Both the position numbers and the translations under genes were made by a program. Below are positions 22,557-32,000 of a stretch of 64,000 nucleotides of DNA, piece after piece. This DNA is from LC029 sp036676475. Its GTDB lineage: Bacteria; Bacillota; Bacilli; Aneurinibacillales; RAOX-1. The stretch spans positions 1 to 64,000 of the forward strand of contig JAKFCU010000102.1 of assembly GCA_036676475.1 (NCBI GenBank), in the 5' to 3' direction. The notes beneath the pieces were generated by a model. The model was not told the origin of the DNA, made no database searches, and saw nothing but the letters and a program-made list of their open reading frames with translations. Positions within the stretch are counted from its first letter, which is position 1. Every line of letters begins with the position of its first letter.

Positions 22557-23627
22557 ATGAAAGAGATTGACATTCAAAAGGCATTTGAAATAAAGAATCC
22601 CATTTTTATAGATGTACGTTCACCAGGAGAATATAAAGAATCCCATATCCCTGGCTCTATAAATATTCCCCTATTTTCCGATGATGAACGGGCTCAAGTG
22701 GGCACCACGTACAAGGTAAAAGGTTCAGACCCTGCACAATGGCTAGGCATGGAGTTGGTCTCTCCTAAAATCCCGAACTTAATGACCTGTATTCGCAAGG
22801 AAATCGAGCAAGGTAAAGAACCCATCATTTATTGCTGGCGTGGTGGGATGCGCAGTAAATCCATAACAACCTTTGCAGAAATGGCAGGGTTGAAGGTTCA
22901 GCGTTTAACAGGGGGCTTTCGTCATTATCGTCAATGGGTGCTAGACCACTTGAATGAATCTTTGCTACCTGAACAATTTGTTGTTTTACATGGAATGACT
23001 GGGGTTGGAAAAACCACTCTACTCCATAAGTTAAAGAACATGGGCTTTCCCATTCTAGATTTAGAAACTTGTGCTGGACACCGCGGCTCCGTATTTGGCG
23101 GAATAGGTTCCCCTGTACATAATCAAAAAACATTTGAAGCCTTATTAGTTCATGCATTAGAAAAAATACAAGGATTACCCTATGTCTTTATGGAAGCAGA
23201 AAGCAAACGAATAGGAAAAGCGGTTCAACCAGACTTTTTACTGGAAGCAAAGAAAAAAGGCGTTCATATCATCCTCAGTACTTCCGTAGAAATCCGTGTT
23301 GAACGTATATTTGAAGATTATGTACAGCCGCACTTAAAACAAGAAGGTTATAAGGATCTTGTAATGGATGCCATCCGCCCCATATTAAAGCGTTTCACAC
23401 CCATCACCAAGGAAAAGGTACTGGAAACGATTGAACATGAGGAATACAAACAATTGATTTCAATTTTGTTGACAGACTATTATGATCCAAGATACCAGCA
23501 TAAATTAGAGGACTATGAGGGAACATTCCAAACAATCAATGTCGATAATATAAATAATGCTGTTATGGATATTGAGAAGTATGTATTTGAAAATCTATCA
23601 AACTTGAACATCCCAACCCAGCTCTAA
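22557..23627 (+). CDS. mnmH: tRNA 2-selenouridine synthase
   Basis: The 356-residue protein (also SelU/YbbB) replaces sulfur by selenium at the wobble uridine of tRNA-Lys, -Glu and -Gln using selenophosphate, through a geranylated intermediate. The N-terminal rhodanese domain (1-125) has active-site C93 in YCWRGGMRSKS. The C-terminal P-loop domain begins with Walker A GMTGVGKTT (146-154). AGGAGATG precedes the ATG. It is divergent from selD by 86 bp, giving a compact selenium block. Confidence 0.95.
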   Translation: MKEIDIQKAFEIKNPIFIDVRSPGEYKESHIPGSINIPLFSDDERAQVGTTYKVKGSDPAQWLGMELVSPKIPNLMTCIRKEIEQGKEPIIYCWRGGMRSKSITTFAEMAGLKVQRLTGGFRHYRQWVLDHLNESLLPEQFVVLHGMTGVGKTTLLHKLKNMGFPILDLETCAGHRGSVFGGIGSPVHNQKTFEALLVHALEKIQGLPYVFMEAESKRIGKAVQPDFLLEAKKKGVHIILSTSVEIRVERIFEDYVQPHLKQEGYKDLVMDAIRPILKRFTPITKEKVLETIEHEEYKQLISILLTDYYDPRYQHKLEDYEGTFQTINVDNINNAVMDIEKYVFENLSNLNIPTQL

Positions 23628-23652
23628 CTTGGAGTTGGGATTTATATTTTTT
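23610..23652 (+). terminator. Intrinsic terminator of mnmH
   Basis: ATCCCAAC and GTTGGGAT form a stem, with the left arm inside the last mnmH codons, followed by TTATATTTTTT. Confidence 0.8.
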
Positions 23653-23704
23653 AAAAGAATCTTTATTCTTTTTTCCGTTTTTTGATGTGGATTGGCTGAA
23701 AGAT

Positions 23705-23738
23705 AAAAAAAGCCTGTTCCTTATTGGAACAGACTTTC
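23705..23738 (-). terminator. Intrinsic terminator of tuf
   Basis: On the minus strand GTCTGTTCC and GGAACAGGC pair around a 5-nt loop and are followed by TTTTTTT. It ends the long ribosomal/translation operon. Confidence 0.9.
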
Positions 23739-23747
23739 CTTTAAATA

Positions 23748-24938
23748 CTACTCAAGAATTTTAGCAACTACGCCCGCACCAACAGTACGTCCGCCTTCAC
23801 GGATTGCAAAACGAGTTCCTTCTTCCATAGCGATTGTGTTGATAAGTTCAACTTCAAAAGTAACGTTATCGCCAGGCATAACCATTTCAACACCTTCAGC
23901 TAACTTGATGATTCCAGTTACGTCAGTTGTACGGAAGTAGAACTGAGGACGGTAGTTAGCGAAGAAAGGAGTGTGACGTCCACCTTCTTCTTTCGACAAT
24001 ACATAAACTTCAGCAGTGAACTTGCTGTGAGGCTTAACAGAACCTGGTTTAGCCAAACATTGTCCACGCTCGATATCTTCACGCTGAACACCACGAAGAA
24101 GAGCTCCGATGTTGTCTCCAGCTTGTGCTTGATCAAGAAGCTTACGGAACATTTCTACTCCTGTTACAGTTGTAGCTTTTGGTTCTTCAGTTAAACCGAT
24201 GATGTGAACAACGTCACCCACTTTAACTAATCCACGCTCTACACGACCAGTAGCAACCGTACCACGACCAGTGATAGAGAATACGTCCTCAATAGGCATT
24301 AAGAAAGGCTTATCTATATCGCGCTCAGGAGTTGGGATGTAGGAATCAACAGCTTCCATTAACTCATGGATTTTTGCAGCCCATTCACCAGTTGGGTTTT
24401 CAAGAGCTTCTTTAGCAGAACCTTTAACAACTGGAGTATCATCACCTGGGAATTCATATTCAGAAAGAAGATCACGAATTTCCATTTCAACTAACTCAAG
24501 AAGTTCTTCATCGTCTACCATGTCACACTTGTTCATGAATACTACGATGTAAGGAACCCCTACTTGACGGGAAAGAAGGATGTGCTCACGAGTTTGTGGC
24601 ATAGGACCATCAGCAGCAGATACTACTAGGATCGCTCCGTCCATTTGAGCAGCACCAGTGATCATGTTTTTAACATAGTCAGCATGTCCAGGGCAGTCAA
24701 CGTGTGCATAGTGACGGTTAGCTGTTTCATACTCAACGTGTGCAGTAGAGATTGTGATTCCACGTTCTCTTTCTTCAGGAGCAGCATCGATGCTACCGTA
24801 ATCCATTGCTTTTGCTCCACCAGTTTGAGCCAATACAGTAGTGATAGCAGCAGTTAAAGTTGTTTTACCATGGTCAACGTGACCGATTGTTCCAATGTTT
24901 ACGTGTGGCTTATTACGTTCAAATTTAGCTTTTGCCAT
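23748..24938 (-). CDS. tuf: Elongation factor Tu
   Basis: The 396-residue GTPase delivers aminoacyl-tRNA to the ribosome. It starts MAKAKFERNKPHVNIGTIGH at ATG 24938, after AAGGAGG; the in-frame upstream extension is spurious. G motifs are GHVDHGKT, DCPGHADY, NKCD and SAKE (GSAKEALE). Domain 2 has RGTVATGRVERG, and domain 3 ends VGAGVVAKILE. It is the last gene of the str operon here. The S10 ribosomal protein operon does not follow. Confidence 0.99.
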   Translation of the reverse strand: MAKAKFERNKPHVNIGTIGHVDHGKTTLTAAITTVLAQTGGAKAMDYGSIDAAPEERERGITISTAHVEYETANRHYAHVDCPGHADYVKNMITGAAQMDGAILVVSAADGPMPQTREHILLSRQVGVPYIVVFMNKCDMVDDEELLELVEMEIRDLLSEYEFPGDDTPVVKGSAKEALENPTGEWAAKIHELMEAVDSYIPTPERDIDKPFLMPIEDVFSITGRGTVATGRVERGLVKVGDVVHIIGLTEEPKATTVTGVEMFRKLLDQAQAGDNIGALLRGVQREDIERGQCLAKPGSVKPHSKFTAEVYVLSKEEGGRHTPFFANYRPQFYFRTTDVTGIIKLAEGVEMVMPGDNVTFEVELINTIAMEEGTRFAIREGGRTVGAGVVAKILE

Positions 24939-25160
24939 GAATAATATCCTCCTTAAAATCAAACGTTTAAAATAAACGTTTATTATATAATGGTAAGTAT
25001 TTTTAGGAAAGAAAGGTATAAACACCCTTATCACTTATGAGCAAGGCTTATCCTTTATCTCCATAAATGGGATAGAAAAATCTAACCAAAGAATATTTTA
25101 TACCTTTCTTGAAAAGCTTGCAAACCACTTTTTATCAAGAAAGAATCGGGAATTTATTAA
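24939..25160 (-). other. Structured fusA-tuf intergenic region
   Basis: A perfect 14-bp inverted repeat, AAGAAAGGTATAAA (25009-25022) and TTTATACCTTTCTT (25097-25110), closes about 74 nt that can form further stems such as TATCC/GGAgATA. Nearer tuf the palindromic 9-mer AAACGTTTA occurs twice. This suggests a stable RNA fold, an RNase processing site or a tuf-specific leader. Confidence 0.55.
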
Positions 25161-27239
25161 TTAAACACCCTTGTTTTTCTTAATAATCTCATCAGAAACA
25201 AACTTAGGAACTTCTTCGTAGTGGTCAAATGTCATGGTGTAATTTCCACGTCCTTGTGTTCTGGAACGCAAGTTTGTAGCGTATCCAAACATTTCAGATA
25301 GAGGAACAAATCCACGGATCACTTGAGCCCCAGAACGAGAATCCATACCTTCGATACGTCCGCGACGAGAGCTCATATCTCCCATGATATCCCCCATGTA
25401 TTCTTCAGGAACTACAACTTCAACCTTCATCATAGGTTCTAGAAGAGCTGGGTTACATTTCTTACCGGCTTCTTTAAGCGCTAATGAACCAGCAATCTTA
25501 AAGGCCATTTCAGAGGAGTCAACATCATGGTAGCTTCCGTCAACAATCGTTGCACGAACATCAAGTAGAGGATATCCAGCAAGAACACCATTCTTCATGG
25601 ACTCTTCTATACCCGCTTGAACAGCAGGAATGTATTCACGTGGAACAACCCCACCAACAATCTTGTTTACGAACTCAAAACCTGCACCTGGTTCAAGTGG
25701 TTCAAACTCAACCCAAACATGACCAAACTGCCCACGTCCACCGGATTGACGAACGAACTTACCCTCAACCTTAGCAGAACTACGTAATGTTTCCTTATAA
25801 GCAACTTGAGGAGCACCTACGTTTGCTTCTACTTTGAATTCACGCTTCATACGGTCAACAATGATATCAAGGTGTAATTCACCCATACCAGAGATGATCG
25901 TTTGGCCTGTTTCTTCATCCGTGAAGGTCTTAAATGTAGGATCTTCTTCAGCAAGCTTAGAAAGAGCAATCCCCATCTTGTCTTGGTCAGCCTTGGTTTT
26001 AGGCTCGATCGCAACAGAGATAACAGGGTCAGGGAATACCATGGATTCAAGAATAACAGGATTCTTTTCATCACATAAAGTGTCACCTGTTGTAGTATCT
26101 TTTAAACCTACTGCAGCTGCAATATCCCCGGAGTATACAGTAGAGATCTCTTCACGAGTATTCGCATGCATTTGTAGGATACGTCCTACACGCTCGCGCT
26201 TACCTTTAGTAGAGTTCAATACATAAGATCCAGAGTTAAGAACTCCAGAGTATACACGGAAAAATGTAAGCTTCCCAACATAAGGGTCAGTCATGATTTT
26301 GAAAGCTAAAGCAGAGAAAGGACCGTTATCATCGGACTCACGTACAACTTCATCTTCAGAATCAGGAAGAACTCCTTTAATTGCTGGTACATCTAGTGGA
26401 GATGGCAAGTAAGCAATAACGGCATCAAGCATAGGCTGAACACCCTTATTCTTATAGGAAGATCCACAAAGAACAGGCGTAATTTCAACATTACAAGTTG
26501 CACGACGAAGAACAGATATGATCTCTTCTTCGGTTGGTTCTTCACCTTCCATGTACTTCTCCATTAAAGCTTCATCTAATTCAGATACCTTTTCAACAAG
26601 ATTAATTCGCCATTGTTCGGCTAATTCTTTCATGTCTTCAGGAATGTCAACTGATTCAGATGTAGTACCTAAATCATCAGTATAGATGATGGCTTTCATT
26701 GCAACGAGGTCGATTAAACCTTTGAAAGTATCCTCAGCACCGATTGGCAACTGAATAGGTACAGCGTTCGCTTTCAAACGATCGCGCATTTGACTTACGG
26801 CAGATAGGAAATCTGCACCGATGATGTCCATTTTGTTAACATAAGCAACACGAGGTACACCATATTTGTCAGCTTGGCGCCAAACGGTTTCGGATTGAGG
26901 CTCAACCCCGCCTTTAGCACAGAATACACCAACAGCACCATCAAGTACACGAAGAGAACGTTCTACTTCAACAGTGAAGTCTACGTGTCCCGGTGTATCG
27001 ATAATGTTTACACGATGGCCTTTCCATTGTGCAGTTGTAGCAGCAGATGTGATTGTAATACCACGTTCTTGCTCTTGTTCCATCCAGTCCATGGTGGCAG
27101 CACCTTCATGAACTTCCCCGATCTTATGAACTTTACCTGTATAGAACAGAATACGTTCAGTAGTCGTGGTTTTCCCAGCATCAATGTGTGCCATGATTCC
27201 GATATTACGAGTCTTTAACAAGGGAAATTCGCGACCCAT
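25161..27239 (-). CDS. fusA: Elongation factor G
   Basis: The 692-residue translocase GTPase starts MGREFPLLKTRNIGIMAHID at ATG 27239, 8 nt after AAAGGAG. It has G1 AHIDAGKTTT, DTPGHVDF, NKMD and the five-domain structure, with domain IV RGQFGHVWVEFEP and the C-terminal LSEMFGYATNLRSRTQGRG block. It acts in ribosomal translocation and recycling. It lies between rpsG and tuf as in other Bacillales. Confidence 0.99.
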   Translation of the reverse strand: MGREFPLLKTRNIGIMAHIDAGKTTTTERILFYTGKVHKIGEVHEGAATMDWMEQEQERGITITSAATTAQWKGHRVNIIDTPGHVDFTVEVERSLRVLDGAVGVFCAKGGVEPQSETVWRQADKYGVPRVAYVNKMDIIGADFLSAVSQMRDRLKANAVPIQLPIGAEDTFKGLIDLVAMKAIIYTDDLGTTSESVDIPEDMKELAEQWRINLVEKVSELDEALMEKYMEGEEPTEEEIISVLRRATCNVEITPVLCGSSYKNKGVQPMLDAVIAYLPSPLDVPAIKGVLPDSEDEVVRESDDNGPFSALAFKIMTDPYVGKLTFFRVYSGVLNSGSYVLNSTKGKRERVGRILQMHANTREEISTVYSGDIAAAVGLKDTTTGDTLCDEKNPVILESMVFPDPVISVAIEPKTKADQDKMGIALSKLAEEDPTFKTFTDEETGQTIISGMGELHLDIIVDRMKREFKVEANVGAPQVAYKETLRSSAKVEGKFVRQSGGRGQFGHVWVEFEPLEPGAGFEFVNKIVGGVVPREYIPAVQAGIEESMKNGVLAGYPLLDVRATIVDGSYHDVDSSEMAFKIAGSLALKEAGKKCNPALLEPMMKVEVVVPEEYMGDIMGDMSSRRGRIEGMDSRSGAQVIRGFVPLSEMFGYATNLRSRTQGRGNYTMTFDHYEEVPKFVSDEIIKKNKGV

Positions 27240-27491
27240 GAATTTGACTCCTTTCAATTATATGGAGTATGTAATAGAAAAGCCCGAAGGCTTTCCATTA
27301 CGATTATATCCTCATTCCTAAATGTTATGAAGAGGATAAATGTAAATTTTCGTGAAATCTTTGCCCGTTTTAGGCAGACAAAGACCTTTACCCATATATC
27401 GGGTATTATCTTTTAAACCCTCAACGGGTTTAAAAATCTTACACTCATCAGTCGAGTATTATCCAGTTTTTGCACTAAGCAAAAACTGATC
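27240..27491 (-). repeat. Hairpin array between rpsG and fusA with two repeat halves (J1, J2)
   Basis: On the minus strand, in order: CAGTTTTTGC/GCAAAAACTG, then J1 (27464-27437) ATAATACTC-GACTGAT-GAGTGTAAGA, then TTTAAACCC/GGGTTTAAA, then J2 (27411-27385) ATAATACCC-GATATAT-GGGTA, then ATCCTC/GAGGAT and GAAAGCC/GGCTTTTC close to fusA. J1 and J2 match the second hairpin of the interspersed repeat family. The last stem with its TTTTC tail resembles a weak terminator before fusA. Confidence 0.6.
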
Positions 27492-27962
27492 CTACCAACG
27501 ATAGTGAGCAAACGCTTTGTTTGCTTCAGCCATTTTGTGAGTATCTTCGCGCTTCTTCACAGAAGCTCCTGTGTTGTTAGCAGCATCAAGAAGTTCTGCA
27601 GCTAAACGCTCCTGCATAGTCTTCTCTCCACGGTTACGGGAATATTGAACTAACCAACGAAGTCCTAAAGCAGAACGACGCTCAGGTCTAACTTCAACAG
27701 GAACCTGATAGTTAGCACCCCCAACACGACGAGCGCGAACTTCCAACACTGGCATAATGTTCTTTAATGCTTCTTCAAAAACTTCTAACGGTTCGCGTCC
27801 AGTACGTTCGCGAATGACATCAAAAGCTTGGTATAGGATACCTTGCGCTACCCCTTTCTTCCCGTCGATCATCATACGATTCACTAGACGGGTAACAAGC
27901 TTGCTGTTGTAAATAGGATCAGGCAATACATCTCTTCGAGTAACCGGTCCTTTACGTGGCAT
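27492..27962 (-). CDS. rpsG: 30S ribosomal protein S7
   Basis: The 156-residue protein nucleates assembly of the 30S head and binds 16S rRNA near the decoding region. It starts MPRKGPVTRRDVLPDPIYNS at ATG 27962, 7 nt after GGAGG. VARRVGGANYQVPVEV-type residues appear as EVRARRVGGANYQVPVEVRP. Length and sequence are typical. The gene lies between rpsL and fusA. Confidence 0.99.
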   Translation of the reverse strand: MPRKGPVTRRDVLPDPIYNSKLVTRLVNRMMIDGKKGVAQGILYQAFDVIRERTGREPLEVFEEALKNIMPVLEVRARRVGGANYQVPVEVRPERRSALGLRWLVQYSRNRGEKTMQERLAAELLDAANNTGASVKKREDTHKMAEANKAFAHYRW

Positions 27963-28027
27963 ATGTTTCCCTCCTTCATTCACAATTTACGTAATATAGT
28001 TAAATAGCTTGTCTTATCTTGTGCTGA

Positions 28028-28450
28028 CTATTTTTTAGCAGCTTTAGGACGCTTTGCACCGTAACGAGAACGGGATTGTTGACGATTCACAACTCCAGCA
28101 GTATCCAACGCTCCACGAATGATCTTGTAACGTACCCCTGGCAGATCCTTTACACGGCCTCCACGAACAAGAACAACGCTGTGCTCTTGAAGGTTATGTC
28201 CGATCCCAGGAATGTATGCTGTTACTTCAATCCCATTTGTTAAGCGTACACGAGCATATTTACGAAGAGCGGAGTTTGGCTTCTTAGGTGTCATAGTACC
28301 AACACGAGTACATACCCCACGTTTTTGCGGAGAAGCAAGATCCGTGTGCTCCTTCTTCATGCTGTTGTAGCCTTTCAAAAGTGCTGGAGATTTGGATTTA
28401 ATCTCTTTCTTTTCGCGACCTTTACGAACTAACTGATTAATTGTTGGCAT
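28028..28450 (-). CDS. rpsL: 30S ribosomal protein S12
   Basis: The 140-residue protein is the decoding-centre component. It starts MPTINQLVRKGREKKEIKSK at ATG 28450. The streptomycin-related TPKKPNSALRKYARVRLTNG and PGIGHNLQEHSVVLVRGGRVKDLPGVRY regions carry the normal lysines (K in PKKPNS and the DLPG loop), so no resistance change is visible. The N-terminal half holds the longer insertion found in bacilli. Confidence 0.99.
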   Translation of the reverse strand: MPTINQLVRKGREKKEIKSKSPALLKGYNSMKKEHTDLASPQKRGVCTRVGTMTPKKPNSALRKYARVRLTNGIEVTAYIPGIGHNLQEHSVVLVRGGRVKDLPGVRYKIIRGALDTAGVVNRQQSRSRYGAKRPKAAKK

Positions 28451-28605
28451 TGTCGCACCTCCTTCCAAAATTTACGATCTGTTTTCTAAGCCCACAGATC
28501 CAGGTGAGTCATTTATGAGCAAAGGAAAAGTTTTTGAACATGTATCACTGTGTCTTGATGGCGAGTCTATAACACTAGGATGCATAGTATCAAAAACTAT
28601 ATTTA

Positions 28606-28860
28606 TTACTCATTTATCATAATCGCAGCCGTTGCAGCTCCAACTTCAATTCCGCAAGCTTTTCCAAGCTGCCTCATGGAATCTACATATTCAAAGGGAA
28701 CATTTTTTTGCTTACACAAGGTAGTGATCTTCCCAGTAACTCGAGGGTCTGCATCTTTTGCGATGAAGACTTCCTTCACCATTCCTTGCTCGACGGCTTT
28801 CAAAGTCTGTTTCATGCCAATTGTTAATTTCGTTGCCTGTTTTACTTTTTCATAAGACAT
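28606..28860 (-). CDS. ybxF: L7Ae-like K-turn RNA-binding protein
   Basis: The 84-residue protein has the L7Ae/L30e fold (KVKQATKLTIGMKQTLKAVE, VFIAKDADPRVTGKI, GKACGIEVGAATAAIMI). The Bacillus YbxF homologue binds kink-turn RNAs and associates with ribosomes. ATG 28860 lies 7 nt after GGAGG; the longer frame is spurious. It is located between rpoC and rpsL, its canonical position. Confidence 0.95.
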   Translation of the reverse strand: MSYEKVKQATKLTIGMKQTLKAVEQGMVKEVFIAKDADPRVTGKITTLCKQKNVPFEYVDSMRQLGKACGIEVGAATAAIMINE

Positions 28861-28985
28861 TATACATCCTCCAAAGCACAGGTTTGCTTGGCACACTACG
28901 TCATATTAGCACTTTTAATTTAGGAAGTCAACTTTTTTTCGTATTTTCCTACAAAAATATATGTACTCTTCCTAATACCCAAAAG

Positions 28986-29026
28986 TTAGGCTGTCACTTA
29001 ACCCCTATGGTTTGCGACAGCCTACT
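28986..29026 (-). terminator. Stem-loop after rpoC
   Basis: On the minus strand TAGGCTGTCG and GTGACAGCCTA pair across an 18-nt loop and are followed by ACTTTTGGG. The T run is short, so it may be a partial terminator between rpoBC and the ybxF-rpsL operon. Confidence 0.6.
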
Positions 29027-29029
29027 TCT

Positions 29030-32000
29030 TTATTCAACGGTTACAGTTTCTTTGGCAAGTGGACTATCTTCAGATGTGTCTTCTACCGTCTTCTGGTCGG
29101 TCAATATCCGCGTGTTTCGGTATCGGTTCATTCCCGTACCTGCAGGAATTAACTTACCTATGATAACATTCTCTTTAAGACCGAGCAAGCGGTCAACCTT
29201 CCCTTTAATGGCAGCATCCGTAAGAACCCGTGTGGTTTCTTGGAAAGATGCAGCTGATAGGAAGGATTCTGTTTCAAGAGATGCTTTTGTAATTCCCAAG
29301 AGTACAGGTCTTGCAACAGCAGGATCGCCGCTTCCATTGCGGAATACCTTACGGTTGGCATTTTCATACTCATGGATGTCAACATAAGATCCAGGTAAAA
29401 GGTCTGTATGCCCACTATCAATTATTCGGATTTTTCTAAGCATTTGACGAATCATGACTTCTACGTGCTTATCGTTAATTTCTACCCCTTGCATCCGGTA
29501 AACCTTCTGTACCTCTTGCAGGATATAGTGTTGAACACCACGCAGACCCTTAATTCTTAACATTTCCTTCGGATCAATGGAACCCTCGGTTAATTCATCC
29601 CCTGCCCGAAGCTTCGTTCCGACAGAAACCTTCAAGCGGGAGCCGAATGGAATCTGATATACCTTCGTTTCAGCATGACCTCGAATCTCGATTTCACGTC
29701 GATCCTTCGTATCACGCATTTCTATCACTTCACCGTCAAATTCCGTGATGGTTGCTTGCCCTTTCGGATTACGCGCTTCAAACAATTCCTGGATACGCGG
29801 TAAACCTTGGGTAATGTCGTCCCCCGCAACCCCTCCAGTGTGGAAGGTCCGCATCGTTAACTGCGTTCCTGGTTCACCGATCGACTGTGCAGCAATAATC
29901 CCTACAGCTTCACCGATCTCAACATCAGTACCTGTTGCCAAGTTACGGCCGTAGCATAGTTTGCACACCCCATGCTGAGTACGGCAGGTGAGTACGGTTC
30001 GTATATGAACAGCCTCAATACCTAACTCATTGGTAATGAGCTCAGCAAGATCTTCCGTAATCAGCTGATTTTTCTTGACGATGACTTCACCGGTTTCCGG
30101 ATGACGTACAGAAGCAAACGATGTTCTACCTACAATCCGGTCATATGTGTCTTCGATTTTGTTCTTTCCATCTACAATCGGGCTGACTATTAAGCCTTTA
30201 TCTGTACCACAATCAATTTCACGAACAATGACATCCTGCGCCACGTCTACCAAACGGCGTGTCAAATATCCTGAGTCAGCGGTACGCAAGGCAGTATCCG
30301 CCAAACCTTTCCGTGCTCCGTGAGTGGAAATGAAGTATTCCAATACCGTTAGGCCTTCACGGAAATTTGATTTGATCGGTAACTCGATAATTCGCCCAGA
30401 CGGGTTCGCCATCAGTCCACGCATACCTGCAAGCTGTGTAATCTGGGATACGTTACCACGTGCACCGGAGTTCGCCATCATGTAAATAGAGTTGAACTTA
30501 TCCAATGAGCTCATCAGCACTTCGGTTACTTCGTCCTTCGCTTTACTCCATACCGAAATAACACGATCATATCGCTCATCTTCGGTAATCAGACCGCGTC
30601 GATACTGATTTAAAATGGTAGTTACCTTTTCATCCGCTGCAGTGATAATAGCTCGCTTCTTCTCAGGAGTTCGAATATCAGCAACGGCAACAGTCAGACC
30701 TGCTTTAGTAGCGTATTTGAAGCCTAGATCTTTCACCCTATCAAGCATAACTGTCGTTTGAGTAGTTCCAAAGCGACGGAACACTTCACCAATAATAGTA
30801 CCTAAGAAACTCTTCTTCACCGCATCTAGCTCTTTGGGTAATTGGGTATCAATAAACTCTTTTACGCTAATCCCTTTATCAAAGATGAAATAGCGATCAG
30901 GAATTCCCATTTGTAGATTACTCTTGGTCGGTTCGTTAATATATGGCATATCATTCGGAAAAATTTCATTAAATACAATCTTACCCACAGTCGTAACTAA
31001 CAATGCTTGTTCTTGCTCTGGTGTAAAGGAAATTTTCCCTAATGTTCTCGCTGGAATAGCAATACGGGCATGCAAAGAAATATGGCCAGTTTGGTAAGCG
31101 TGGATCGCTGCATTTGGAGCATGGAAAACTTGCCCTTCTCCTTTTGCTTCTTTCCTTTCGGTTGTTAAATAGTAACTTCCCAGAACCATATCCTGAGATG
31201 GCGTAACTACCGGCTTACCATCCTTAGGGTTCAAAATATTATGAGCAGCTAGCATAAGCAATCGTGCTTCTGCTTGAGCTTCTGCAGATAGTGGAACGTG
31301 AACCGCCATTTGGTCTCCGTCAAAGTCTGCGTTATAGGCAGTACAGACAAGGGGATGCAATCGAATGGCACGTCCCTCGACGAGAATCGGTTCAAATGCT
31401 TGGATACCAAGACGGTGTAGAGTAGGGGCACGATTTAGAAGAACAGGATGTTCCTTAATGACCTCCTCCAATACATCCCAAATTTCAGGGTGTATACGTT
31501 CTACTTTACGCTTTGCACTTTTAATATTATGAGCGAGCCCTTTACTTACGAGTTCTTTCATCACGAATGGCTTGAATAGCTCTAAGGCCATTTCCTTCGG
31601 CAATCCGCATTGATACATTCTTAAGTTTGGACCTACCACAATAACCGAACGTCCGGAATAGTCTACACGCTTACCTAATAGGTTTTGACGGAATCGACCC
31701 TGTTTCCCTTTAAGCATATGACTTAAAGATTTGAGTGGACGGTTTCCAGGCCCGGTAACAGGTCTACCGCGTCTGCCATTATCAATAAGCGCATCTACCG
31801 CTTCTTGAAGCATCCGCTTTTCATTTTGAACGATAATATCAGGAGCACCAAGGTCTAATAGTCTTTTCAATCGGTTATTCCGATTAATAACGCGGCGATA
31901 TAAATCATTTAAGTCGGAAGTCGCGAAACGTCCTCCGTCTAACTGAACCATTGGACGTAATTCTGGAGGAATTACAGGAAGAACCTCCAACACCATCCAT

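Noticed and set aside
28028..28450. Possible streptomycin-resistance change in rpsL or rifampicin-resistance change in rpoB
   Set aside because: The key lysines of S12 and the rifampicin-region residues of the beta subunit look like the sensitive form.
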